Source: Gordius sp. MW1 (lineage: Eukaryota > Nematomorpha > Gordioida > Gordea > Gordiidae). From it: DNA of 64,000 nt. Position numbers and translations under genes: made by a program. This document shows positions 1-13,100 of this stretch, one piece after another. The DNA lies in the NCBI GenBank assembly GCA_964036665.1, contig OZ038532.1:3472001-3536000 (forward strand). Reading direction: 5' to 3'. Below the pieces are notes generated by a model that saw only the letters and a list, made by a program, of their open reading frames with translations, was not told the origin of the DNA and searched no databases. Position 1 is the first letter of the stretch, and every line of letters starts with the position of its first letter.

Positions 1-240
1 AGGTCTAGCTGTCAAAAATTATAGAGTTTGAGAGTTGTAGGTAGAGAACTGCAAAGTCACTTTTTTCAACCCGAACCCGACCCGACCCAATTATTTTTAA
101 ATTTTCAACCCTAACCCGACCCAAGAGCATCTTAAATTTTTCGGTCAAAAACGCGACCCGACCCAAAATCATTAAAAAAAATTTAACCCGAGCCCAAATG
201 CATTTTAATATTTTCAACCCAAACCCGACCCGGCCTGATC
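1..240. repeat. CCCGAACCCGACCCG-rich dispersed repeat, left block
   Basis: AT-rich spacers of about 25-30 bases alternate with degenerate units of the form CAACCCGAACCCGACCCGA. A matching block in the same orientation lies at 955-1125. The two could be the ends of one older element or two copies of a repeat. Open frames here are by-products of the regular unit, not genes. Confidence 0.55.
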
Positions 241-331
241 CGAAAGAGTTAAAAAAATTTTTAACCGAATTCCTTTTGAACGTGTTTTAAATTTTGGTAT
301 CGAACGCGAGAATAAGAAAAATTGCGGTTTG

Positions 332-492
332 CATGGGCGTAGACAGGGGGTGGCAGGGACGGGGGGATGGCTCCGTCTAAATCCAAAAAATCTTAGATAA
401 TTTATCAAATTATGGCTAAAATTAAAAAATGGTTCCTTAATAATTATTACCCCCCCCCCCCCTCTAATTTCAATTTTCTGGCTACTCCTATG
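332..492. mobile_element. G/C-tract MITE (GGGCGTAGCC family)
   Basis: Begins CATGGGCGTAGACAGG and ends near TGGCTACTCCTATG, the inverted form. Inside are homopolymer G and C tracts and the family's core words (TTATGGCTAAAATT, TTAATAATTATTAC). The same structure recurs more than ten times in the window. Confidence 0.6.
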
Positions 493-499
493 AGGGTGT

Positions 500-3400
500 T
501 TAAAATTTAAACAAATTAAACTGCGATTTATGAAAATAATTGATTCCACAGATTTTGATTACTAAATTTATTTTAATGGTTTATTATAGAGATATTTAAA
601 TATATATATATGATGCATATATCTTGTCACATTATAGAGTTTGGCAAATGAATCAATTAATATAATTTACACATAATCTTATTTGTTTTATGCATATATA
701 GTTTAAATTTATAATCAACTACAACTTCACACTATTTAAATAGAATTTAAAAATATCATTTTGTTGATATATTTTACCTTTCACGAGTCAAATTTAAATT
801 TGCGTTCAAATTAAAACAATCAGATTTAAAAAAACAAAAGGAATTTTAATTAACTTAATTAATGATCTTCAATTATAAATGTCGATTTTATTAAAGAATA
901 TTATACATAATATAATAATTTTAAAGATAAGTCCCGTGTATTCTGCAATGTAAGATACATAACCCTTGACCCGACACTTTAAATCAACCTGACCCGAAAG
1001 CATATTGAAATTTTCAACCTGAACCCGACCCGAAAACATTTCAAAACTTTCAACCCGAACCCGAAGACATTTTTCAATTTTCCACCCGAATCCGAGTCGG
1101 GTCACCCGTGCATTTTTCTAGTTGTAGGTATATATGTGGGATAATTAAATATATTAGGAAACTTGGGACTAGAAATTTTTCAGTACAACTTTAATAGGCT
1201 TGGAATTAGCACTTGCACCTACAAATAAATGTTTGCGGTGTGAATGGGTTGTTGGAAGTTTTTTCAGTATTAATCTAAATTTTTATATATCTAGTTTTGA
1301 TATAATTTATTTTAGGGGGAATGGTGGGAGGAATGTATGTTGCCAGGGAAAACCGGTGTAGGGTTATTAGATTCAAGCGTAATGTAATTCAAGTGCGTAA
1401 TAGAACGCACTAATTGACTCAAAGCGTAAACATAAACATAATCACGTGATTTTTGCCAAATTACAAAAAAATTGAACGCGTAGAAAACACTCATTACGAT
1501 ATTAATAAACAACCGTAATTATTTTCAAGTAGTGCCATTTTCCAATTTGGAATTAGGTAGGACTCATAGACTAGATAGACTGCTTATCAACGCACAAAAT
1601 GTGTACCCTTTTTTCCGCCATTTTGATGAGTACATTGTAAAGTGGTGATTATATAGATATTAGTAATTTTTGTAAATTAAACAATCCTAAAAAAATAAAT
1701 AAAAAATATTGAATTGAGTAGATATCAAAGACAGCATTCTAAAATAAATATCATGTTTGTTTATTAAATATAGCGCCATCTATATTATGTATAATATTAA
1801 TTTATTGACGTTCGTTCAAATTTATTTTAAACTAATGAGAAAGGTAAATTGACTATTATTGGCCTAAAAATAAAACATTTTTATTCAATTTATTTCTTAT
1901 ATTAATTCTTAATTTTTGATTTATATTACGGGAATGATTATGAAAATAATTTTAAGATTTTTCAAAAATATAAATTAATTAAAATTTATAAATGTGTGGT
2001 AGTTACAAATTATTAAAATCAATACTTTTGGAGATATAAGCGTTTGGGGTCTCATATACCCCATAAGATCAATTAAGAAAGTTTTTTTATTTGTCAAATT
2101 TTTTACTTAAAATAGTAATTTAAGCATGTGTATAACATAATCAATATCTATAATTACATTTGTTTATTAATTGCTATGCAATTTATGGGCTTTATCCATA
2201 AAAAACATCGAATATGAGGGCAAAAATCTTCTAAAACGCTCAACAATGTCATTAACTAAATATTACTAGAGGAGGTTAGGCACAACGCTAGCGCTTTGGA
2301 GTGACTATGCATTATAGCTCTATCGTCTCGAAGTTACTTTTTTCCCACAGCTTTGAAATAGTTTGCGCTCATAGCACCAGGACTTACAAAATGCCAAGAT
2401 ATATAGGGAGGTCGAAATTCACTTAGTTTATGGAAAGCTTTATTCAAATGTGGATAGGGAAAAATACCCCTCCCCTTATCCGGATTTATGAAAGACCTTT
2501 AAAATTGGATTTCTGATCATGACATTTTGATTAAAATTTTACCCCCCCCCCCTCTGCAAATTTTTAAAAGAAACCTTAATTTGATTCGCATAAACCTCAA
2601 TTTTGAATTTTAGTAAAAAAATTAAATTTTACGATAGAGTAAGGTAGGACCAGTTATAGGTTGAGATAATACATTCGGTGTTGCTTAATATGTAGCATAA
2701 TAAAGTAAAAAAGATGAGACGTCGCATCGCTACAAGTTTAGGTAGCATTTATGTTACGATTTAATTTAAATATTGCATAATAACAGCGAAGTTAGGAAGA
2801 GGCAGGTCGGGGCAGCAACCCACCACCACCAGTAAATTTTTTAATTTCCGTTTAAATGAATTAGGGACAATAAGTTAAACCCCCCCCCCCCCAAAAAAAA
2901 AAATTTATTAGTAAATTCCCTGCTCTCATTTAATTCATGGCTATGCCCATGCAGATTCGTATGCACTAAATGTTGCAAATTCTAATTAAAAGTTAAAATT
3001 TTTATCATATATAAGGTGCCTAGTGTATCCATATCATGTTTCGCATTTATATCTTAAATTTTATTAATTAAAAATTAAGTTAACATACATATAATTAGTG
3101 TAGTGTTAATATTCATAATTGCATATTTTATTTTTTCATGTTAAATGTTAAAACAACTGATAAAATGTAGATTAAAAAGGCAAAAGGTATGCAGGTAAGA
3201 TCGTTATACATATTGAAATTAATAATATTAATATACTAATGCGACGTATGTAATTGCGATATTATTAAAAATTAATATTGTAATCAAGGCACGACTGAAA
3301 ATTGTGAAGTGGTAAAATTATGTTATACTACATAGAAAGTGACATGATAATTATATAATGGGCAGTAGTTTTTGTACGTGTATAATTTATTTGGACACTT

Positions 3401-4106
3401 ATTAGTTTATAGTTTATATAAATAATAATAATAATAATTTTAAAAGGCTATATAAAAAACTAGTTAAGAGTCTAGTATAATGCAATTAAATTTAAGTATA
3501 ACGGCAATAATTCGCAATAACTCGTCGAAAACCCTAATTCAAATATTTTTTCGATCTTTATTGGCCGTCTTGTTGATTTAAAAGGACAAATTAAATTATG
3601 ATTACTACTACTACAACTACTATCGTTCTCACATTTAATTAGCCTTTCTCATCTTATCTTTCACATCAAAAACATTTATGTCACAAAGGGGTTGGTAATA
3701 TAATGAAAAGTCGAAGTTGTCAACTAAAAATTATTATATCAGATGTAAAAAAATCGACATGCTCAGGGGGGTAGCCAGAGGGAGGCAGGAGGGGCCGCTC
3801 CCCCCCCCCTTTTAAATCAAAAATTTCTTTACAATTTATGATAATTTCTAAAATTTCAAAAAATTATATCATTTTGCCCCTCCCTAAATCATTATTGCCT
3901 CATCTAATTCCAATGCTGGTAATGTCCATTGACATAATTGTATTTTTGTGTTTTTTTCAATTTTGCTTATTACATAATCTCGTTTACTTATATGATACTA
4001 ATTGGTTATGTCCGCATAAAAAGGTGACCAAAGCAATCTATTGTTTAGCGAGGCAAATTATGCTTGTAATAGTATTAATAATAAATTATTCAATTGTCGG
4101 CATTGC
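500..4106. other. Repeat-rich non-coding DNA
   Basis: No supported gene. It holds a second CCCGAACCCG block (955-1125), a dispersed repeat at 1558-1800 that contains CCGCCATTTTGATGAGTACA and recurs at 6425-6690, a poly-C/poly-A stretch at 2880-2903 inside a G/C-tract MITE (about 2798-2951), another member at about 3764-3925, and long AT-rich tracts. The short open frames lack coding character. Confidence 0.5.
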
Positions 4107-7100
4107 ATGATGCTTGTATCAGACGGGAAATATAAAAATTTAATAATTTTATTATATTCGTCGTACTTTTCTCTAATGCTTTTAACCTTCGCTCAAACCG
4201 CCACTAATGAAAAAATCACATTTTTAAATAGTAAAAATATCGGGGAAACTCATAGAAATCTAACAAATCCACCATTAATATTTAGGAATTCTTCTTTTTC
4301 CCATATATATGATTTAGAAAATTATTTATCCCAAGATCAGCGTAAGTATTATTTTTTCCCATATATATGATTTAAAAAATTATTTATCCCAAGATCAGCG
4401 TAAGTATTATGAAAAAATGAATGTTATATATAATTTAAAAACGTTCATGGGGTTAGCCAGGTTTTGGATTAGGGGGGGGGGCGGCAAAACGTTTAAAAGT
4501 TCAAGTGGGGGGCAAAACATATTTTTTTTAGAATTTTTAAGGTTTGCATTTAAATTCTTTTTTTGCCGTTTAGGGAGGGGGCGCCCCCCTGTCTACGCCC
4601 TGGAAACGTTTATAATAAGAATATTAGTATTTTTCGAAAAAATAGAAAATGTAGGAAAATATGTTAATTGCAAGTAAATTTTAAAAAACCTAAGCTTTAT
4701 TGTGATCTTTAAAAGAAACTTGATATTTTTGAGACGATTAGACATGGGCGTAGCCTGGGGGAGGCACGGAGGGGCGGCTGCCCCCCCCCCTCTTAATCCT
4801 TTTAAGATTTTGTAAATTATGGCTGAAATTTCATATCATTTTGCCCATCACTTAATATTGCCCACCTCTAATTAAAACGCATGCTACGCCCGTGTTATAG
4901 CCGATAAATGGGAGTAATATTTAACTTATATGAAGGATATAATTTACAATCTATTTACCATTAAAAAATAATTAAATTATTAGTTTTTTAAAGAATCTAA
5001 ATGAATTTAGTAAAATTAAATATAATATATATATTACTTTTTAAAAAAAATTTTACCCTCCAATGGAGATCTCGTAAGTTCAATCATTTGATTAATTAAG
5101 TTGTCCAATGCAGTTGTAAAAATTAGAGAAGTCTTTTATAATTGATTTGTACTTTAAATAGAAGAATAAACTAATATATTATGTAATTATTTTCTCTAAT
5201 ATATTGTAAAATTATCCAAATTCATCGTGAGTAATAAGAAATTTATTGAAAAATTATTTGTGCTCTGCAGATAAAATAATTTCTTTCAAATAATTTACTT
5301 TTAACATTATAAAAACATATTTTATATAAAAAAGGCTAAAATATATAAATTAATAGCAATTAATTAAAGTTAGAAGGCATATCAAGTATAATGTGCGGGA
5401 AGCAGCCAGCTATCGTTCAAAGATCTGAAATTATATTTAAGGATGCTAATTTTTGTTTAAGTAAAAAGTTGGGGAAATATATGGAATTCGGGCAAGGTCT
5501 ATCGATTTGCTTAAAAAAGCAAATGGCGACCCAAAAGTCCCTGGGCAGAAGGCGACGAGGGGGTAAAATTGTTGGCTGGGAGGAGGGCCTGGTATTTGGC
5601 CATCTTGAGGTCCTTTGCCAGAGTTAGGGCGTTATAATTTTGGTTAGAAGGGGCAAATATGTCTATAAAGTGGTATCGTAAAAACGGCTGGGTTTTGTTT
5701 GGTCGACCTTTGATTTAACTCAGACTAATGGGCGACTCGGGTCTATTTTTCAAATTTCGACTAAGCCTAGTGGTCGACCAAGAAAAAGAGACCAAACAAT
5801 CGTTGGTCATACATATGTTTAGTCCACCAAACCCAAAGACCGACCACAATTCCAGCCGTTTCTACAACACTCACTACTATATACTAGTGTATTTGCGCAA
5901 GTATTAAAATAACCACCACAGCCATTAAAAATCTCCATAAGTTTCCACGGCAATTATTCAAAAACTAAAAGTTGAACAGGACAGGTTAGGACAATCAAAA
6001 GCGAGACCATAAACTGCATAGCAATCAATGAATTAATAAAATTTCATATAAAAGCTAGACCATTTTGCCAGTGGATGAGGGTTGGGCCGTCGGGCCGCAT
6101 TTTTACACAAAATATGTTAAGATTGAAGAAGTAATTAGTTAAGTTAATATATAGTTTATTATAATAGATCATAGGCTAATTAAAAAAATACAGATAATGT
6201 GGAAATAATTAAAAGGCCAATAAATTTCATTAAATAACAATTATTTTAATATTTATTGCAATAATCTGACACTCTCATTTTTTGTAAAACAAAAAAAGTT
6301 AATTATAATAAAACTCGCATGCAATAGAGTTCCTAACCACAGCTTTAACCGCAGTTAACTTTAAAATTACAGCAAACATTAATAGATGTTCATTCATTAA
6401 GAGATTGTTGAAGATCAAATACATAGACTAGATAGACTGCTCATCAACTTTAACTAGGTGTACCGTTTTTCCGCCATTTTGAAATGTGCACAAGGAAGGA
6501 CATGTAGATTATAGTGATTTTGGTTACTTAAAGTGTTTTAAAACGTTATAAATAATATTGAACTAGTTAAAGGTTAAAAAAAGCATTTTAATTAAAAGAA
6601 ATTACATAATTTAATAAAAATAAAAATACTGTGATGATGTGATGGTAAAGCAATTTAGTGCCATCTGCATTTTATTAAATATTTATTTTAACATTCTTAT
6701 TTATTTAGCAATGATGATAGTAAATTCTTTTTTTTTCGTGAGATAGTTAAAATCAAAATGGTGAATTTATACACATTTTATCATATGAAACGTATGACAG
6801 GAGCAGTTTATGTAGTATATGAATATACCAAGCTAAAAAAAATTTCCATGGATTATCGCTAACTACACCTATTTGATTTCTAATAACAATTTAATTCATC
6901 ATCCATTTATAATAACTTTGTATTTCACTTCAAAATACAATGTGTAAAAGCAAAAATATTAATAGATAAAAGATTATTTTTCGGTTCTTTCTTAAAATTG
7001 CAGGCAAATATTTGAACGAAAAACTAGCTCTTATAGCTACTACGACGCGATGCACTTGTCCACGAAGTCAATGCCAAAAATTACCGAGAAAAACGGGGTT

Positions 7101-10100
7101 TTATGTAGCTATAATTCTCGTTACTAATATGACAACTATACTTAATGCAACCGCCGGTCTATCAACTAATAAAATAACTGGCAAAAGGCATTCCTTCAGG
7201 TTAATTTTTTTTTTGCTAATATTTTTCTTAAAATAAATTAGTCTATTTATTTTTAAAATTAAAAAGGTTATTTTTTGCAAATATGAAGTCACTTATATAA
7301 ACATCAATGGCGTAGCGGACTTTGAACAAAATTTTTTGAAATTAATGCGTTTAAAATCGAATGAGTAAATTTTTTTTGCTTAATTAAGGCTTATTTCCAA
7401 TTGATTGTGTATGATACATGCTAAAATATACAAATGAGCTGGCATAGAGGTATGGATCGAAATTGTATTGGATTTTACAATTTCCAGGGTGATTTTCTGC
7501 TTAATATAAAGATATTCTTTGGGATCGTGTGTAGTTGAGTCAATTTACTGGGACGGAAATTAAATTGTATAGCCGCGCTTAATTTACTTTTACCAAGGGA
7601 TGAATTTTAGTGCTAACAAATTTTTGTGATGATATGTTACACAAGATTTAATTCTTATACCTCTTCATTCAAACTAACGAAGAAAAGCTGATAAATTCAA
7701 TTTTCAGTGGTAATTTTAATATTATGTATAAAACCGTTTATAGGAGGTAACAGAACGTTCGAAAAAACAATATTAATAAATTAACACTTGTTTATACAAA
7801 GTAAGAATTAAAAAAAAATAGTTTTATATCTATTTTGAAACCAAACATGCTGGAGAACTCCGGCATCGGTCTGAACCAAATCTACCAAAATAATCGAGTT
7901 TGGTAGGCCAGCCCGACCCAATAGCCATCAAACCCTTAAAAACAATTACAAATAACACAAATTATGTTTAAAATAATTATATCGTTGAGCTAACATAATC
8001 AAGCTTTTGGCCTTTATAAATTTAGTAGAAATAATTTTAAACATAGCATTAAAAATATTATTAAATAATTTAAAAAGCCCATTTTAATTATCAAATTTTT
8101 GGTCTCACAGCCTTGGGGGTGCTTTGATGAGTTTATTCTATCTCAATCGAATAAAAACACGTCTTGATTAATCTTCTTACCATTCATAGCTTTGTCTACT
8201 TGCCCTTTCCACGTGGCACAAGGTCGTCCTCCTCCTCTCATCCCCGATACCTCCGTGTCCAGTTCTTTTCAATTTGCATCAGACGTCTCCCTTCTTAATA
8301 TATGCCCATACCACCTTGGCCAATTTTCGTTAATCATGTCGGCCATCAGTTAAATACTCATTTTTGTCATGAGAAAGTCATTCGTCATATGGTCAGGCTT
8401 TACCCAAGCTCCACCGTATCATTCTCATCTCTGTGGCTTGTAATAGCTTTTCTTCCGTGGTGTTTAATGCCCATGTTTCACTTCCATAGAGTATCATGGG
8501 TTTGTAAGCTTTGCTCTTCAATCTTGTTGGCATTTTCTTGTCGCACATTACACAAGATAAACTTCGCCATTTCAGCCATCTTTTTTGAATCCGAGAATTG
8601 ACATCTGTTGCGCAACCTCTTTTTTAAAGTAACATCGAGTCGAGGTGTTTAAACCTGTCAACTTTTGGGTACTTTAGAGGGTCATCCAGCGTGGTCTGCC
8701 TGGATCGTTCATTTCCATGTATACCGTTTTTCGAACGTTGACCATTAAACCATCCAATTAAGCGCTGACCACTTTTCGGCTTCTTTGAATACTTTCTCTC
8801 TTTTTTCGTCGCATAGTACTATTTCATCGGTATATATATCATACACCATAGCTATGGCTTTTGAATGTCTCTCGTTATCGTGTCGATAGTTTATTAAATA
8901 TAAAGGGACTTAAAGCAGATCCTTAAACCAATTTCGACCCGAAAAGGTTTAGAGTCTTCAATTGACGTCTTAACTCAAAAATTTGAGGCTTCATAAATAT
9001 TTTTCACAGGGCGTAGAAAATCTCATCTCATTTCATAATATTTATCCATAATTTGTCTTAGTGCGAAAATTAAGTCGAATGTTGATTTGCCGCCATAAAT
9101 TCGATTTGGTTAATCGATATTTCCACCTCGTTTTTCAGCCTTGTTACTAAGAACCTTTCCATAAGCCTTAAGAAGTGGCGAGGTAGTTTGATACCTCTGT
9201 AATCGGCCACACTCCTGAAGGTCTCCTTTGCCTTTGAATAAGGGTGTACTCGTGCTTGCTCTCCATTGATTAGGAATTTGCTCTTCTACCAATATCTTGA
9301 AAGGAGGCTCGTCATGGTGGTTCCTTCTTCACGGCATCCGAGCAATGCTTGCATAGAAATTCCGTATGAACCAATAGCTTTTCCTCGTTGCATCTTGTTC
9401 AGTTATGTTCTAATTTCATCATCCGCATACTTATCTTTGGCTCAATATCGGGAAGGAAAACTTTGTAATTTGCAATAATCATAAGTTCTTTCTTTTCACC
9501 ACTTCCTTTGGCTTTGTGGCATAAGGCCAGATTCAAATGTAAGCATAAAATTATCCTCAGCGCGTTTAGCCAAATTTAAATGTCATGTTAATAGTTTTAT
9601 TACCTTACCCATAAAATTATCCTCCACGCGTTTATTAATAGATTTTAAAATCACGATGATTTCGCTATTTCTTAGTTTATTGTTTATTACGCCATCATTA
9701 TGGGTGCGCTTATCATTATTGTTACCACTGCGCTTATCATTATTGTTACCACTTCGCTTATCATTTTTATTTGTGCTCTATCGTTATTTACGCCTAATCT
9801 GATTGCCTCATCCCTGATCATTATTGTTACTAATTAAAAACGAATTGTCAGTAGAGATTGATCAGTCATAATTATTTTTGAAGTTGAATAAATTTATGCT
9901 AAAGATGTAGTAGTACGAAAAATAAAACTGATTGATATTCGCGGTAGTTCTAGAAAATAAATACATTTAGCTAGAAATTTAAATAAATATTTTAAAGCGT
10001 ATTTGCATTCCTCAAATACGAAATTGGTGTCAGAACAAAATACTAAAGCCGCGCCCGCAATGGAAATTCGAATATCCTGATTCCGGTGGCAAGACAAAAG

Positions 10101-13100
10101 GAAAATATATTCACACTAATTATTCGAGCAACTAACTAACAACAGAACGATCGTCCTAAAAGGAAAGTTAATCATGTTCAAAAAATGAAATATATTCTGG
10201 GAATTAATATTCTTCTTAGCAAATATTCAATGAAGTGATTCGAAAGCAACATTTGGGAATTCTGAAAATCAAAATTCGTAATGTCTGGTAAAATTGAATT
10301 CAAACCCACTGAAAACAAATGATTTAAATAGAATCCTAGTTTCATATTGTGCCACTTTAATATTATTTTAAGATAGTTTACTTGAATGATTCACATATAT
10401 TAATTGTATGACGATAATATTGTTAGTAATCAATATTAAACCAAAACCCCCCCCCACGTTTCTTTGAATATTATTTGGCTATTTTTGTAAATGGAATTTA
10501 AGATTTTGAAGGAAGGAATGGAGAGGGAAAGGACAATTTTTGTAAAGTGAGTTATATTTATATTTGGAAGGAAGGAAACGTCAGAAAATTTTTTTGAAGG
10601 AAGGAAATGACGGAGATTTTTTTGTTAGAAAGATTTTGAAGGAAGGAAATGACGGAAATTTTTGGTTAGAAATTGTACTACAACCGGGTATTCACGGGCC
10701 TCTGAACTCATTGAGTCAACCTCGGGTTTATAAGGCACTGAACTCAGATAATGAGTCAACCTTGGTTTTTGGGGCACTGAACTCAGTTAATGAGTCAACC
10801 TCGGTTTATGAGGAACGGGATTTTGTTAAAAGAACCTATCCTCGGTTTCGGTAGGTCAATATCGATGTCATAATAAAGGTCAATATCAAAGTCAATGTCA
10901 AGATCAATGTCGATATCAAAAAGCATGAATATGGAGATTACGAAATTGCCAGAATTCCGCAAGGTTAAAATTTTTTGTTGGGAAAAGGGAAGGTGTGGCA
11001 TAAGGCCAGATTCAAATGTAAGCATAAAATTATCCTCAGCGCGTCTAGCCAAATTTAAATGTCATGTTAATAGTTTTATTACCTTACCCATAAAATTATC
11101 CTCCACGCGTTTATTAATAGATTTTAAAATCACGATGATTTCCCTATTTCTTAGTTTATTGTTTATTACGCCATCATTATGGGTGCGCTTATCATTATTG
11201 TTACCACTGCGCTTATCATTATTGTTACCACTGCGCTTATCATTATTGTTACCACTTCGCTTATCATTATTATTTGTGCTCTATCGTTATTTACGCCTAA
11301 TCTGATTACCTCATTCCTGATCATTATTGTTACTAATTAAAAACGAATTGTCAGTAGAGATTGATCAGTCATAATAATTTTTGAAGTTGAATAAATTTAT
11401 GCTAAAGATGTAGTAGTACGAAAAATAAAACTGATTGATATTCGCGGTAGTTCTAGAAAATAAATACATTTAGCTAGAAATTTAAATAAATATTTTAAAG
11501 CGTATTTGTAGTCTTCAAATACGAAAGGCTTGAATAAGGTTTGACTATTTTAAGGACTCCGACATCGCGACTTTTCTTCTCCCTTATCTTTGCCAATTTG
11601 TATATAAGCCTGTGGCCCTCTTTGGGGTCCAGTTTGTTTGCCACCTAGGTGTACGCGGCATTATTCTCTATTGCAACGGGCTTTTTAGCGGCTCGCTATG
11701 ACTCCTTATAATCTCGATAATCCTCCTACTTTTTTGATTCATTTCACCGTATATATTTCTTTCTCTCGATGAAATCCCTAACTGATTGATCCCACCATAT
11801 TTCCCTAATCATAGCTTTGCCTCCTTTTGTCTGTCCTAGAACTCGAATCGCTGATTCCTATGTCCTTAGTTAGCGTCTCCCAATCGTCGTCTACATCCCT
11901 ATGCAACTTCCTTACACCCAAGAGTGAGGAGCGTTTTAAAAATTTATCGTTCGTCGACCCTAATGCGTTTTGTATTAAATTCGAAGCTCTTAAGCCCTCC
12001 TTCTCCCGGTAAATACCTTTCCATCAAGATCTATCACAAGTGGACGATGTTGCCTGGCGATCAGGATGGGGAGGGGCCAGGATCCCCCTCGGCCCCCCTA
12101 GCTATGCCACTTATAATATAAGTTAGTTCTATTGTATATGTAATAAATAATTTGAATTTGAAATATTCTCAAAAATTACACTAGCTTAAAACACATTATT
12201 TTTTCTTCTGGCAAAGAAAACACTAGGCTTCCAATGAAAAACAACTTGCAGGGCTCTATGCTTAAGCAGGTTTTATTAATAACAATCAGAGACCAGAAAA
12301 GATTGTCCCCGCCCGCTATCACCATAATATGGATCGGGCCATTTGGGTTCAATAAGATATTTTTATATAGTTTATATTTTGTCTACGGAAATTATTTTTT
12401 CACTTTATATTTGATAGTAAAAAAATCTATAAAATTTTTTTGGAAATTAAAACAAAATTTTTGCTATAAATTTAAAAAGTTAATTCAGACCGGCAGTTTT
12501 GATGAATCGGGCATGGAAAAGCTGACACCAAGAAGGGTTAGGAACCGACCGGCAGTAACCGAGCCGGGTTCGAACACAAAAATTTAAACAAATCTCATCT
12601 CTGATAACAATCTGAGCCTATTTTCTAACGCAAGCATTAAATGGTGTCGAGTTGCGAAATGTAAAACAATTGAATAAATCATTTAGAGATGAATTCATAT
12701 TAGTTTTGAGAGTGGCAAATTTATCAGGGAGATTATATAGTTCGGATGGTATCTAGAAAAAAAGCAGGACAATTCCAAAGTGAGACACGTTAATATGATA
12801 ATGAGTTGTAGTATTTTTGAATTGTTAGAAAATGGGATGACTGGGTTTTCACCAAATTAGCTTAAACTTTTAGATTCTCTTCTATTACATTTATAAGAAT
12901 GGAAAATTATCTAAATTCGGCTTTACAAACTCATGACGTTCTCGGGCCGAGTTTTAGATTTGGCCCGAGTCCGGAGCAAAATGTTTTCGGACAAGTCTTT
13001 GAACGGCGCCTGCAGAACTCAAAGGCCATGGGTCATAATTAAGTTTAAAGGGGGCAAATAAGAAAATGCAAAATCCCATTTTACATCATTTTTGACAATC

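Larger units (their letters stand above)
9515..11526. mobile_element. Miniature LTR retrotransposon (TRIM-like), complete, with 5 bp target duplication
   Basis: Two direct repeats of 509 bp (9515-10023) and 533 bp (10994-11526), both starting TGTGGCATAAGG and ending CAAATACGAAA, flank only 970 bp. A primer-binding-site-like TTGGTGTCAGAAC directly follows the first repeat, and a polypurine tract (GGAAAAGGGAAGG) directly precedes the second. The target duplication GGCTT stands at 9510-9514 and 11527-11531. The internal part has no gag or pol; it holds short direct repeats (AAGGAAGGAAATGACGG; TGAACTCAGTTAATGAGTCAACC). It split an older RTE relic. Its replication must depend on proteins from another element. 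Confidence 0.88.

Noticed and set aside
9700-9775. CRISPR-like or satellite array
   Set aside because: Only two or three 24 bp units without spacers, inside an LTR. The context is eukaryotic.
10564-11305. Two plus-strand frames (96 and 136 codons) in the TRIM
   Set aside because: Composed of translated short repeats and LTR tandem units, with no gag or pol motif.
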